From: an uncultured Alphaproteobacteria bacterium
GTDB lineage: Bacteria > Pseudomonadota > Alphaproteobacteria > GCA-2731375
DNA: 64,000 bases
NCBI GenBank assembly: GCA_951812805.1
Contig: CATOSZ010000002.1
Location: 62,001 to 126,000, forward strand
Reading direction: 5' to 3'
Position 1 is the stretch's first letter; every line of letters starts with the position of its first letter. The notes below the pieces were generated by a model. The model was not told the DNA's origin and did no database searches. It saw nothing but the letters and a program-made list of their open reading frames with translations. The position numbers were made by a program, and so were the translations under genes. Below are positions 27,236 to 35,485 of this stretch, in pieces.

Positions 27236-28216
27236 ATGCGGATCGTCATTATCGGCGCGGGCGCCATGGGGGGAACCTATGGCGCGCTCATGGCCCGGGG
27301 CGGGGCGGACGTCACCCTGATCGATAGCTGGGCGGAACATGTGGCGGAGGTGCGGGCGAACGGCCTGCACCTGGACGACGTCGGCGGACTGGTCCATATC
27401 GAGATGCCGATCCACGAGACCCTGGACCGGCCGGGCGAATACGATGTCGCCTTCGTGCAGACCGATACTAACAACCGGGGAGACGCGGCCGTGACGGCCA
27501 AGGCGGCGCTGAAGCCGGACGGGGTCGCGCTCACCTTGCAGAACGGCATCGGCAACATCGAGGCGTTGGTAGCGGAACTGGGGGCGGAGCGGGTGCTGGG
27601 CGGCGTCAGCTACCATTCGGCCTTCATGCACGGGCCTGGGCGGCCGGCGCACGGCCACGCCGGCACGACCTACCTGGGTGAGTTGGACGGGCGCACCAGC
27701 CAGCGCCTGCAGGCGGTTGCCGCCGCCCTCGACCGTGGTGGCCTGAACCCGGAGATTTCCGACAACGTCATGGGCATCGTGTGGAGCAAGTTCATCCACA
27801 ACTGCGCGCTCAACCCGCTCTGCGCGCTGCTCGACATCCGCATCGGCGAGATCCCGATGCACGAGGGCGCCGACATGATGCAGACGAAATGCGTCGAAGA
27901 GGCCCTCACCGTGGCCGCGGCCAAGAACATCCGCCTGGCGACGGCCGAACCGCTGGCGACGATCAAGGCCTATACCTGGAAGTTCTCCAAGCCCTCCATG
28001 ATGCAGCACATGGAAGCCAACCGGTTGACCGAGATCGACGCGCTGAACGGCGCGGTGGTGACGGAGGGCCGCGCGCTCGGCATCGCCACACCCTACAACG
28101 AGGCGCTGACCTGGATGATCAAGGCCCGCAACGCCCAGCGCCGCCGCGTCGCCGCGGCGGGCGAGATCGACTATGCCGCCCTCGAGGCCGAGGCGATGGC
28201 CAAGCGGGCGACGTGA
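27236..28216 (+). CDS. panE: 2-dehydropantoate 2-reductase (ketopantoate reductase family)
   Basis: This family reduces ketopantoate to pantoate with NADPH in pantothenate synthesis, though many paralogues act on other 2-keto acids. The 326-residue protein begins MRIVIIGAGAMGGTYGALMA, the NADP motif. It has LTLQNGIGNIE (near residue 100), the catalytic Lys in GIVWSKFIHNCALNPLCAL (near 180), and a late Glu/Asn region MEANRLTEIDALNG. The ATG follows GGAGG (27222-27226). The next gene starts with GTG overlapping its stop, so the two are co-translated. The paralogue question cannot be settled from sequence alone. Confidence 0.87.
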   Translation: MRIVIIGAGAMGGTYGALMARGGADVTLIDSWAEHVAEVRANGLHLDDVGGLVHIEMPIHETLDRPGEYDVAFVQTDTNNRGDAAVTAKAALKPDGVALTLQNGIGNIEALVAELGAERVLGGVSYHSAFMHGPGRPAHGHAGTTYLGELDGRTSQRLQAVAAALDRGGLNPEISDNVMGIVWSKFIHNCALNPLCALLDIRIGEIPMHEGADMMQTKCVEEALTVAAAKNIRLATAEPLATIKAYTWKFSKPSMMQHMEANRLTEIDALNGAVVTEGRALGIATPYNEALTWMIKARNAQRRRVAAAGEIDYAALEAEAMAKRAT

Positions 28217-29112
28217 AACTCGGCGTTCTCGACCAATCGCCGATATCCGAGGGCGATACGGCGGCGGGGGCCATCGCCGAGACCCTCGCGCTGGCGCAGG
28301 CCTGCGACCGGCTCGGCTATCATCGCTATTGGCTGGCGGAACATCACAATGCGGTCGGCCTGGCCGGGTCGGCGCCGGAAATCCTGATCGCCCGGGTCGC
28401 CGGCCTCACCCGGCACATGCGGATCGGTGCCGGCGGCGTCATGGTGAACCATTATTCGGCCCTCAAAGTGGCCGAGTGTTTCCGTATGCTGGAGACGCTG
28501 TATCCGGGGCGCATCGACCTCGGCCTCGGGCGGGCGCCCGGCAGCGACCGGCCGACGGCCCGCGCGCTGAGCCCGACCGGGGCGGTGCTCGACATCGCCG
28601 GCTTCGAAGGTCGGGTCGGCGCCGTGCTGGATTTCCTCGCCGACGCGCCGCGTGACGACGGCGTGCGGGCGGAGCCTCGCGGCCCCGGGTTGCCGGAGGT
28701 CTGGATGCTCGGCGCCAGCGACCGCACGGCGGGGATCGCCGCGCGCCTCGGCCTGCCGTTCTGCTTTGCCCACTTCATCACCGAACGACAGGGACCCGAG
28801 ATCATGGCAGCCTACCGGCGGGATTTCCAGGCGTCGCATCCCGGTCGCACGCCGCGATCGGCGCTTGCCGTTTTCGCCATCGCCGCGAACAGCGACGCGG
28901 AGGCGGAACGTCTGGCCATGAGCCGGGACCTCTGGCTGCTGCGCCTGCAGACCGGCCTGCCGGGCCCGGTGCCCTCGCCGGACGCCGCCGCGACGGCAGC
29001 CGCGCGCTTCACGCCGCCTCAGGCGGCCGTGGTGCGGGCCGCCCGGCGGCGTCTGGTGGCAGGCGCCGGTCCGGCCGTGGCGGCGCGCTTGCGGACGCTC
29101 GCGCAACAACAC
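28213..29112 (+). pseudogene. Luciferase-like monooxygenase, 5' part (split by IS66)
   Basis: This is a bacterial-luciferase-like flavin monooxygenase of the MsnO8/YhbW type. The GTG start overlaps the panE stop. Residues show MKLGVLDQSPISEGDT, LAEHHNAVGLAGSAPEILI, RIGAGGVMVNHYSALKVAE and GRIDLGLGRAPGSD, the classic block order. Codon 300 (His) is the last genuine one. IS66 then adds 17 foreign codons before a stop. Removing IS66 and one copy of the 8-base duplication joins LAQQH to GADELVIVCVTHD in frame, restoring a 331-residue protein. The substrate is unknown. Confidence 0.88.
29105..29112 (+). repeat. Target site duplication of IS66 element, left
   Basis: AACAACAC here is repeated exactly at 30884-30891 on the other side of the element. 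Eight bases is the known duplication length for IS66-family insertion. Confidence 0.93.
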
Positions 29113-30883
29113 GTAACAGGGGCAAAACCCCGGGCGGTCAAGCCATTTCGATGCAGCGTTGTCTGACGAGGATCGGCAGTGGGGGCACGGGTGGGGCGCC
29201 GGGGACCTTGAGGCGGTCGCCGAGATAATCCCAGAAGGAGAGGCCAAGTTTCTGGCAGGTCTTGTAGAGGCCGAGGAATGTGTCTCGGGCCTGCTTGCCG
29301 TCCTCGGAGCGTGTGCCGCCGGAGAATTTTCGCCTTGTGACCATGGCGCGGATGTCGCGTTCCGCGCCGTTGGTGTTGAGCGGGACCTCCGGGCGGTCGA
29401 GGACGACGAGCAGTTCGTCGCGGTTGGCATGCAGGCGAGCCAGGAGCCGGTCGAGGCGGAGGAATCCGGTCTTGGTCGCGAAGAGCGCATCGAAGCGGCA
29501 TGCCAGGTGGGCCCGCCGTCCTGGCGCCGGCCTTTCGCGATAGGCTTTGAGATCGGCGTAGAGTTGCCAGAGCCGTGCCTGGATGTGTTCCTTCTCGCGC
29601 CGCTGGCTCCGGGAGAAGGTCATCAGCTTGTGGATCAAGCGCTCCGCATGGACCCAGCAGAGCGCGTGGCGGCCGACGTTGAACTGGCCAGCATCGTCAC
29701 TCAGGACGACGCAGGCGCCCGCGGCCGTGCCCCTGAGCAGGCCGTGCGCGGCGATGGCGCCCCACAGCGCCCCCTCGGTGGCGGTCCGCGCGGCCCCGCG
29801 CCCGTCCCCGTGCCCGGTGATGGCGAGCCGCCCCAGGTGGGCCAGCCAGGCATCTTCGTTGGTGAAGCGCCGCGGGCAGCCCTCGGCCAGACGGGCGATC
29901 ACCGATGCGGCCAGGTCGCGCTCGGCCATGTAGGCGAAGGCGGCGGCATTGAGCACATAGTCCGCGTGGCCGGCCCGCAGCCGTTCCAGGAAGTTCAAGC
30001 GGCTCTTGGAAAACGTCGTGGCGAACCAAGCGAAGGCGTCGTTGCCGATCCCGCTCGTCACCCCGTTGCGGTTGGCGTGGCGGGCGCCGGTATCGTCGAC
30101 GCTGATCCAGGGCGCCGTCTCCAGGCCGGCGCGCAGCACCGCCTCGCCCTCGGCGACGAAGCCGTCATGGCCCTCGTTCAACAACCGCACCACCTGGCGC
30201 TTGGAGATCTTGATGCCGAGGTCGTCCAAGAGCCGCGCCAAGCGCTCCGCGCTGGTCTGGCCGCCATGATAGAGCGCCAGCACGAAACGCCTGAGCGCCG
30301 GGCCGAAGTGGCCGCGCGTCCCCGCCGGCAGCGGCGCCACGATCGTGGCCCCCTCGGGCGTCAGCCAGCGCTCGCGGCGTAACAGGACAGTGTTCGGCCG
30401 GCAGAGCAGGTCCTGAACCAGATAGTCTTCATAGCCCTTGAAGCGCGAGCCCGCCGGCACGGCGGCCCGGACGATCCGCCTCTCGTCGATGGGAACCCGG
30501 CCCTTCTTGGCCCGCCGTCCCGCCTTCCGCCCCGTCCGGCCCCGGGATACGGCCTGCTTGTCCATGCCGCTCGGCTTGATATCCGGTGGCCCGGAAAGGC
30601 CTTTGAGACGGCGGATCTCTTCGCGCAATGTCGCGTTCTCGGCACGCAGGGCCGCCTGCTCCTCAAGCAGCGTCAGAACCAGCGCCTTCAGGGCGGCGAC
30701 ATCAAGATCGTCGAGATCCGGAAGCGATTCGGCCATGACGGGATCGAATCACAGACCTCCCGCCGCGAACATCGATATCTGGTCACTTGACGCGGAAGCC
30801 TCACAAGATGTGGCCGTTGAGACTCACCCCTATACCCAGGCCAGATCCCCCCGTCCCCAGGCCCGGCCTTTTGCCCCGGTTAC
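29113..30883 (-). mobile_element. IS66-family insertion sequence
   Basis: The element is 1771 bp. Its ends begin GTAAC and are inverted repeats (20 of 23 identical, GTAACAGGGGCAAAA at left and GTAACCGGGGCAAAA at right). It has an exact 8-bp target duplication. It carries one transposase gene and lacks tnpA and tnpB, as in the single-gene branch of the family. It splits a luciferase-like monooxygenase. Confidence 0.93.
29138..30736 (-). CDS. IS66-family transposase
   Basis: The 532-residue protein starts MAESLPDLDDLDVAALKALVLTLL and continues with a leucine-zipper-like helix (EEQAALRAENATLREEIRRLKGL), as usual for TnpC of IS66 elements. The DDE core shows WISVDDTGARHANRNG with the first Asp, CVVLSDDAGQFNVGRHALCWVHAERL with the second, and VPLNTNGAERDIRAMVTRRK with the Glu. 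The gene fills the element and ends 25 bases from its left end. It appears intact. Confidence 0.92.
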   Translation of the reverse strand: MAESLPDLDDLDVAALKALVLTLLEEQAALRAENATLREEIRRLKGLSGPPDIKPSGMDKQAVSRGRTGRKAGRRAKKGRVPIDERRIVRAAVPAGSRFKGYEDYLVQDLLCRPNTVLLRRERWLTPEGATIVAPLPAGTRGHFGPALRRFVLALYHGGQTSAERLARLLDDLGIKISKRQVVRLLNEGHDGFVAEGEAVLRAGLETAPWISVDDTGARHANRNGVTSGIGNDAFAWFATTFSKSRLNFLERLRAGHADYVLNAAAFAYMAERDLAASVIARLAEGCPRRFTNEDAWLAHLGRLAITGHGDGRGAARTATEGALWGAIAAHGLLRGTAAGACVVLSDDAGQFNVGRHALCWVHAERLIHKLMTFSRSQRREKEHIQARLWQLYADLKAYRERPAPGRRAHLACRFDALFATKTGFLRLDRLLARLHANRDELLVVLDRPEVPLNTNGAERDIRAMVTRRKFSGGTRSEDGKQARDTFLGLYKTCQKLGLSFWDYLGDRLKVPGAPPVPPLPILVRQRCIEMA

Positions 30884-30891
30884 AACAACAC

Positions 30892-30987
30892 GGCGCCGAC
30901 GAACTCGTCATCGTCTGCGTCACACACGATTTCGAGGCCCGGCTCGCCACCTACCGGCACCTGGCGGAGGCTTTCGCGTTGGCGTGA
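30892..30987 (+). pseudogene. Luciferase-like monooxygenase, 3' part
   Basis: The last 31 codons of the split gene read GADELVIVCVTHDFEARLATYRHLAEAFALA, the usual C-terminal helix of this monooxygenase family. They continue in frame from codon 300 of the 5' part once IS66 and one duplication copy are removed. Confidence 0.88.
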
Positions 30988-30996
30988 AGGATCCCG

Positions 30997-32205
30997 TCAG
31001 GCCCCGTCCCTGGGCGCCGCCAGGCGAGCCAGCAGGGCATCCGCCGCCGGTCCCGGCCGATTGACGGGAAGCCGGGCGTCGGCGTCGCGCTTGCGCAGGC
31101 GATAGGCGACTTCCTCGGGCAGCTGCCCGTAGTCGTCGCCGACGCCGAGCGCCTTGGCCGCATGCGCCGGCCAATAGGGGTTCCATTGCAGCTCGCGCGC
31201 GATGGCGATCAGATCGGCCTGGCCCGCCTGCAGGATCGCTTCGGCCTGGGCCGCCTCGGTAATGCCGCCGACGGCGATGGTGGGGACGCCCGCCTCGCGG
31301 CGCACCCGTTCGGCGAAGCCGGCCTGATAGCCCGGCACCCGGGGGACGATCGGCATTTCGCTGTCGCCGGAAATGCCGCCGGCGGAACAATCGACCAGGT
31401 CGACGCCGCGCTCGCGCAGCCCGCGGGCCAGCCGCACCGTGTCGTCGAGCGACCAGACGCCGCCCTCGCCGTCGACGGAGGACACCCGGTAGAACAGCGG
31501 AACCTCGTCCGGCAGCGCTGCCCGCATCGCCTCGGTCACCTCCAGCACCAGGCGGGAGCGGCCGGCGAAGTCACCGCCATAAGCGTCGCCGCGCCGATTG
31601 CTGAGCGGCGAAAGGAACTGGTGCAGCAGATAGCCGTGTGCGCCGTGGATCTCGACCAGCTCGAAACCGGCATCGAGGCTGCGGAGCGTGGCGGTGCGGA
31701 AGTCTTCGATCAGCTGCGCGATGTCGTCGCGGTCCATCTCGCGCGGAATATGCTTGCCGGGGGCGGCGAGAAGCGGGCTCGGCGCCAGGCCCTGCCAGGG
31801 CGGCAGACCATCGGCCGCGTCGGCCTCGCGAAGCGGCGCCCATTCCGCCCGGGCGCCGTGCACCGAGGCCTTGCGCCCGGAATGGCCGAGCTGTATCGCC
31901 GGCACGGCGCCCTGGTCGCGAATGAAGTCGGTGATGCGGCGATAGGGTCGGATGTGGGCGTCGTCCCAAATGCCAGCGCAGCTATGGCTCTTGCGCCCGC
32001 GCGGCTCGACCGCCGTCTCCTCGCAGAAGACGATGCCGGCGCCGCCGACGGCGAACTGGCCGAGGATGACCATGTGCCAGTCCGTCGGCCCGCCCTCGAC
32101 GCTGTGGTACTGGCACATCGGTGAGACGACGACGCGGTTGCGCGCTTGCATGCCGCGCAGGCGCAGCGGCGTGAACAACAATGGCGGCGCACTCGGCTCG
32201 GGCAT
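30997..32205 (-). CDS. Old Yellow Enzyme family NADH:flavin oxidoreductase
   Basis: The 402-residue FMN enzyme belongs to the YqjM-like (thermophilic-like) class of ene-reductases. It shows NRVVVSPMCQYHS with the class Cys (near residue 29), IQLGHSGRKAS, the substrate-binding EIHGAHGYLLHQFLSPLSNRR, and the phosphate-binding IAVGGITEAAQAE. It would reduce activated C=C bonds with NADPH. ATG 32205 gives the normal start; a much longer open frame upstream is antisense to the MFS gene. It is convergent with the broken monooxygenase and divergent from the transporter gene. The physiological substrate is unknown. Confidence 0.92.
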   Translation of the reverse strand: MPEPSAPPLLFTPLRLRGMQARNRVVVSPMCQYHSVEGGPTDWHMVILGQFAVGGAGIVFCEETAVEPRGRKSHSCAGIWDDAHIRPYRRITDFIRDQGAVPAIQLGHSGRKASVHGARAEWAPLREADAADGLPPWQGLAPSPLLAAPGKHIPREMDRDDIAQLIEDFRTATLRSLDAGFELVEIHGAHGYLLHQFLSPLSNRRGDAYGGDFAGRSRLVLEVTEAMRAALPDEVPLFYRVSSVDGEGGVWSLDDTVRLARGLRERGVDLVDCSAGGISGDSEMPIVPRVPGYQAGFAERVRREAGVPTIAVGGITEAAQAEAILQAGQADLIAIARELQWNPYWPAHAAKALGVGDDYGQLPEEVAYRLRKRDADARLPVNRPGPAADALLARLAAPRDGA

Positions 32206-32310
32206 GGTCTCGCGTCCTCGGTCAGCGGATCGGAAGCGGGCCGAACCTGCCCGCTTCCGCCACGCCCCGCAAGCGGTGTAAGGTCTGGCTTTCCGAGGTC
32301 CGGGGATATC

Positions 32311-33546
32311 GTGATCGTGGCGACCGAGTACGAGGTCGAGTCGACCTACGCCTGTCTGCGCGCGGCATCCTCGCTGGCGTTGATGACCTGTGGCACGGTC
32401 GGCATGTATGCCGCCGTCGTCGCCCTGAAGCCGGTATCGGCGGAATTCGACGTTGCCCGCAACATGGCCTCGATCCCCTATGCCGTCACCATGATCGGCT
32501 TCGGCCTCGGCGGCATCCTGATGGGACGCTGGGGGGACCGGGTCGGCGTGATGCCGCCGGCCATGGTGGGTGCCGTCATGCTCTGCATCGGCTTCATCGC
32601 CGCCGGCAACGCCCAGAGCCTGTGGCAGCTGTGCCTGGCGCAGGGATTGCTGATCGGCCTGCTCGGCAACGCGGCCGTCTTCACGCCGCTGGTCGCCGAC
32701 ATCACCCATTGGTTCGATCGCCGCCGCGGCCTGGCGATCGGCGTCGTCATTTCGGGCAACTACATGGCCGGCGCCATCTGGCCGCCGATCATCCAGCACT
32801 TCATCGACGATGTCGGCTGGCGCCAGACCTTCGTCGGCATTGGTTTTTTCTGCCTCTGTTTCATGCTGCCCTTGAGCTTGATGCTGCGCCCCCGCCCGCC
32901 GGCGCTGGCGGCGGGGGCCGAGGCGCGGGGCGGCGATCCCCGGCGCGACATGGGGTTGAGCCCGGCGACCCTGCAATCCGCGCTCTGCCTCGCCGGGATC
33001 GCCTGTTGCGCGGCAATGGCGATGCCGCAGGTCCATCTGGTGGCGCATGTCTCCGATCTCGGCTACGCGGCGCAACGCGGCGCCGAGATGCTGGCCCTGT
33101 TGCTCGCCTGCGGGGTGGTCAGCCGGGTCAGCTCGGGCTGGATCTCGGACCGGATCGGCGGCCTGAAGACCTTGATCCTGGGCTCCGCCCTCCAGGCGCT
33201 CGCCCTGTTGATCTTCATGCCGACCCAATCGCTGGTGGCGCTCTATTTCGCCGCCGCCTTTTTCGGTCTTTCGCAAGGCGGGATCGTGCCGTCCTACGCG
33301 GTGATCATCCGTCGCTACTTTCCGATCGCCAGCGTCGGCTGGCGCATCGGGGCCGCCATGTTCGCAACGATGTTGGGCATGGCGCTCGGCGGCTGGATCG
33401 CCGGCGTGCTCTACGACCTCACCGGGGACTACACCCTCGCCTTCATCAACGGCATCGCCTTCAACCTCGCCAACCTGGCAATCGCCGCCTGGCTGCTGCA
33501 TCGCGCCCGGCGGGACCTGCCGGGCGGCGGCGCGATCCGGGCTTGA
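32311..33546 (+). CDS. MFS transporter
   Basis: The 411-residue integral membrane protein has about 12 hydrophobic helices, for example LALMTCGTVGMYAAVVAL and AVTMIGFGLGGILMGRWGDRVG, the latter including the loop 2-3 MFS motif. The second half repeats the pattern with SSGWISDRIGGLKTLILGS. The GTG at 32311 is chosen; a second GTG at 32317 is possible. It is close to monocarboxylate/oxalate-formate type carriers in overall look, but the substrate cannot be told. It is divergent from the Old Yellow Enzyme gene with about 105 bases between starts, which hints at shared regulation. Confidence 0.85.
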   Translation: MIVATEYEVESTYACLRAASSLALMTCGTVGMYAAVVALKPVSAEFDVARNMASIPYAVTMIGFGLGGILMGRWGDRVGVMPPAMVGAVMLCIGFIAAGNAQSLWQLCLAQGLLIGLLGNAAVFTPLVADITHWFDRRRGLAIGVVISGNYMAGAIWPPIIQHFIDDVGWRQTFVGIGFFCLCFMLPLSLMLRPRPPALAAGAEARGGDPRRDMGLSPATLQSALCLAGIACCAAMAMPQVHLVAHVSDLGYAAQRGAEMLALLLACGVVSRVSSGWISDRIGGLKTLILGSALQALALLIFMPTQSLVALYFAAAFFGLSQGGIVPSYAVIIRRYFPIASVGWRIGAAMFATMLGMALGGWIAGVLYDLTGDYTLAFINGIAFNLANLAIAAWLLHRARRDLPGGGAIRA

Positions 33547-33650
33547 GCGTGGGATCATCAAATTGTGAAGAGTCGAACTCGGCGCCGGGACGCGGTACAC
33601 TGCGCACGATACTGAATCGGCGTGAAAGCTCTCGGTGAAGGATATTTGCG

Positions 33651-33932
33651 ATGGAGCTGGCGAACAGTCGAACGATTATCGATGCGGTGCGCTTGCAGAC
33701 CGCGGCGCGGGCGGGGCTCAATTCCCTGTCGGAGGTGGAGGGGCGGCGCAATGTGATGTTGGCCGCGCAAGTCACCGCCTATGACGATACCGGGATCGCC
33801 GGGCGCGCGGTGGAAGTCCGCCTGCAGGGGGAGACGGCATTGATCGTGATGGACGCGATACGCCATGCTCTCGAAACCACGCTCGCCGACGCCGAGGAGG
33901 CGTTGTCGGACCAGATGAACAACGGGGACTGA
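33651..33932 (+). CDS. Small hypothetical protein
   Basis: The 93-residue protein begins MELANSRTIIDAVRLQTAARAGLN. It is mostly helical at both ends with a short beta-like middle (VEVRLQGETALIVMDAIRHALE). It has a ribosome site (GAAGGA) before the ATG. No motif is recognised, and there is no signal or membrane segment. It lies 31 bases before cinA in the same direction and may be co-transcribed. Confidence 0.6.
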   Translation: MELANSRTIIDAVRLQTAARAGLNSLSEVEGRRNVMLAAQVTAYDDTGIAGRAVEVRLQGETALIVMDAIRHALETTLADAEEALSDQMNNGD

Positions 33933-33963
33933 TCCGGTTCCCGCCACGCCACGGGGGAACCAG

Positions 33964-35193
33964 ATGCGTTGTGAAATCGTCGCCATCGGCACCGAGCTGC
34001 TGCTGGGACAGATCGTCGATACCAATTCGGCCTGGATGGGGGAGCAATTCGCCCTCGCCGGCATCGATTCGCACTATCACACCACGGTCGGCGACAACCG
34101 CGCCCGCATGGTCGATACCCTGCGACTGGCGCTCAGCCGTTCGGACGCGGTCGTGGTCTGCGGCGGCCTCGGCCCGACCCAGGACGACATCACCCGCGAG
34201 GCGATCGCCGAGGTGATGGGCGTCGAACTCGAACGCGACGCGGACATGGCGGCGCATATCCGGCGGATCTTCGAATCCCGGAACCGGCGGATGAGCGAGA
34301 ACAACCTGCAACAGGCCGATCGGCCAACGGGGGCCCGGGCGATCGCCGAGATGCCCGGCACCGCGCCGGGCCTGGTCTGTCCGGTGGGCGACAAGGTGAT
34401 CTATGCCGTGCCGGGCGTGCCTTACGAGATGCGCGAAATGCTGAACGGCACGGTGCTGCCCGACCTGCGCCGGCGCGCCGGCGTCAGTGCGGCGATCCGC
34501 AGCCGGGTCCTGAAGACCTGGGGCAACTCGGAATCGGGTCTCGCCGAATTGCTGCACGACCGCATTCTGGAACTGGACGAGATCGGCAACCCGACGCTCG
34601 CCTTCCAGGCCAGCGGCATCGAGGGCCTGAAGGTCCGCATCACCGCCAAGGCGGAGGATGACGCGGCGGCGACCCGGATCCTCGACGCGGAGGAGGTCCG
34701 GGTGCGCGAGATCCTCGGCGACGTGGTCTTCGCCCTCGACGGCGCCAGCATGGAATCGGTGGTGCTGGATATGCTGAAGGCGCGCGGGCTGACCCTGGCG
34801 GTGGCGGAATCGATGACCGCCGGCCTGGTCGGCGCCCGCCTCGGCGGCATACCGGGGGCGAGTGCGGTGTTCCGCGGCGGCATCATCTCCTACGCGAGCG
34901 AGGTCAAATTCGACCTGCTCGGCGTGCCCGAAGGCCCCGTGGTGACGGCGGCCTGCGCGGAAGCCATGGCGGCCGGCGCGCGCCGCGTGCTCGGCGCCGA
35001 CATCGGCCTGGCGACGACCGGCGTCGCCGGCCCGGACAAACAGGAAGGCCAGCCCGTCGGCCTGGCCTTCCTCGGCCTCGCCACGGCGGAGGGCAAGAAG
35101 TCCCTCGAAGTCCGCCTGCCGGGCGACCGCAACCGGATCCGCGAATACGCGGTCATCAACCTGCTGAATTTTCTTCGGCGCGAGCTGGGATGA
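33964..35193 (+). CDS. cinA: CinA family protein (nicotinamide-nucleotide amidase)
   Basis: The 409-residue protein has both CinA domains. The N-terminal MoCF-type domain (about 1-170) starts MRCEIVAIGTELLLGQIVDTNS and contains VVCGGLGPTQDDITREAIAE and YAVPGVPYEMREM. The C-terminal PncC-type amidase domain (about 250-405) has LAVAESMTAGLVGARLGGIPGAS, FRGGIISYASEVK and GLATTGVAGPDKQEGQPVG. The C-terminal domain deamidates NMN for NAD recycling; the N-terminal domain is linked to ADP-ribose pyrophosphatase activity. Full length and intact. Confidence 0.95.
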   Translation: MRCEIVAIGTELLLGQIVDTNSAWMGEQFALAGIDSHYHTTVGDNRARMVDTLRLALSRSDAVVVCGGLGPTQDDITREAIAEVMGVELERDADMAAHIRRIFESRNRRMSENNLQQADRPTGARAIAEMPGTAPGLVCPVGDKVIYAVPGVPYEMREMLNGTVLPDLRRRAGVSAAIRSRVLKTWGNSESGLAELLHDRILELDEIGNPTLAFQASGIEGLKVRITAKAEDDAAATRILDAEEVRVREILGDVVFALDGASMESVVLDMLKARGLTLAVAESMTAGLVGARLGGIPGASAVFRGGIISYASEVKFDLLGVPEGPVVTAACAEAMAAGARRVLGADIGLATTGVAGPDKQEGQPVGLAFLGLATAEGKKSLEVRLPGDRNRIREYAVINLLNFLRRELG

Positions 35194-35255
35194 GCGTCAT
35201 TTTGGCATTGTACTGAATGAATGTGATATATATTTTCACGAAGCGAGGATATGCC

Positions 35256-35477
35256 GTGCCGAGAAAAATAAGCGATAATGAGCGGTTGCGATCCGGCGAA
35301 ATGGTGCTGGTTCCCCAGGCAGAAGTGTCGCTTGAGGCTCGTGCCGCGCTGTGGAAAGTGGAGCAGATTCATCTCTCCGAACGCGATAGTCTCCGAGTCA
35401 TGGAACTGCTCGAAGATTCGCCGGCGCCGACGAAACGATTGAAGCGCGCGGCAATGATGGGCTACCGATTAGCTTGA
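35256..35477 (+). pseudogene. DUF1778 (TacA-like) antitoxin remnant
   Basis: From a GTG at 35256 with GCGAGG ahead, 73 residues read VPRKISDNERL and end with IHLSERDSLRVMELLEDSPAPTKRLKRAA. That tail is the toxin-contacting C-terminus of DUF1778 antitoxins. The central ribbon-helix-helix region (about 40 residues in the family) appears deleted. No acetyltransferase toxin gene follows, because IS1182 copy A starts at 35486. It is probably a dead toxin-antitoxin locus. An ATG at 35217 would extend the frame without adding family sequence. Confidence 0.6.
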
Positions 35478-35481
35478 ATGC

Positions 35482-35485
35482 CTAG
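35482..35485. repeat. CTAG target duplication, IS1182 copy A (left)
   Basis: CTAG lies directly outside both ends of this copy (35482-35485 and 37030-37033) and of copy B (47691-47694 and 49239-49242). Confidence 0.75.

Noticed and set aside
30997..33600. One 867-residue frame extending the Old Yellow Enzyme over the MFS gene
   Set aside because: The enzyme begins at ATG 32205; the extension is antisense to the transporter gene.
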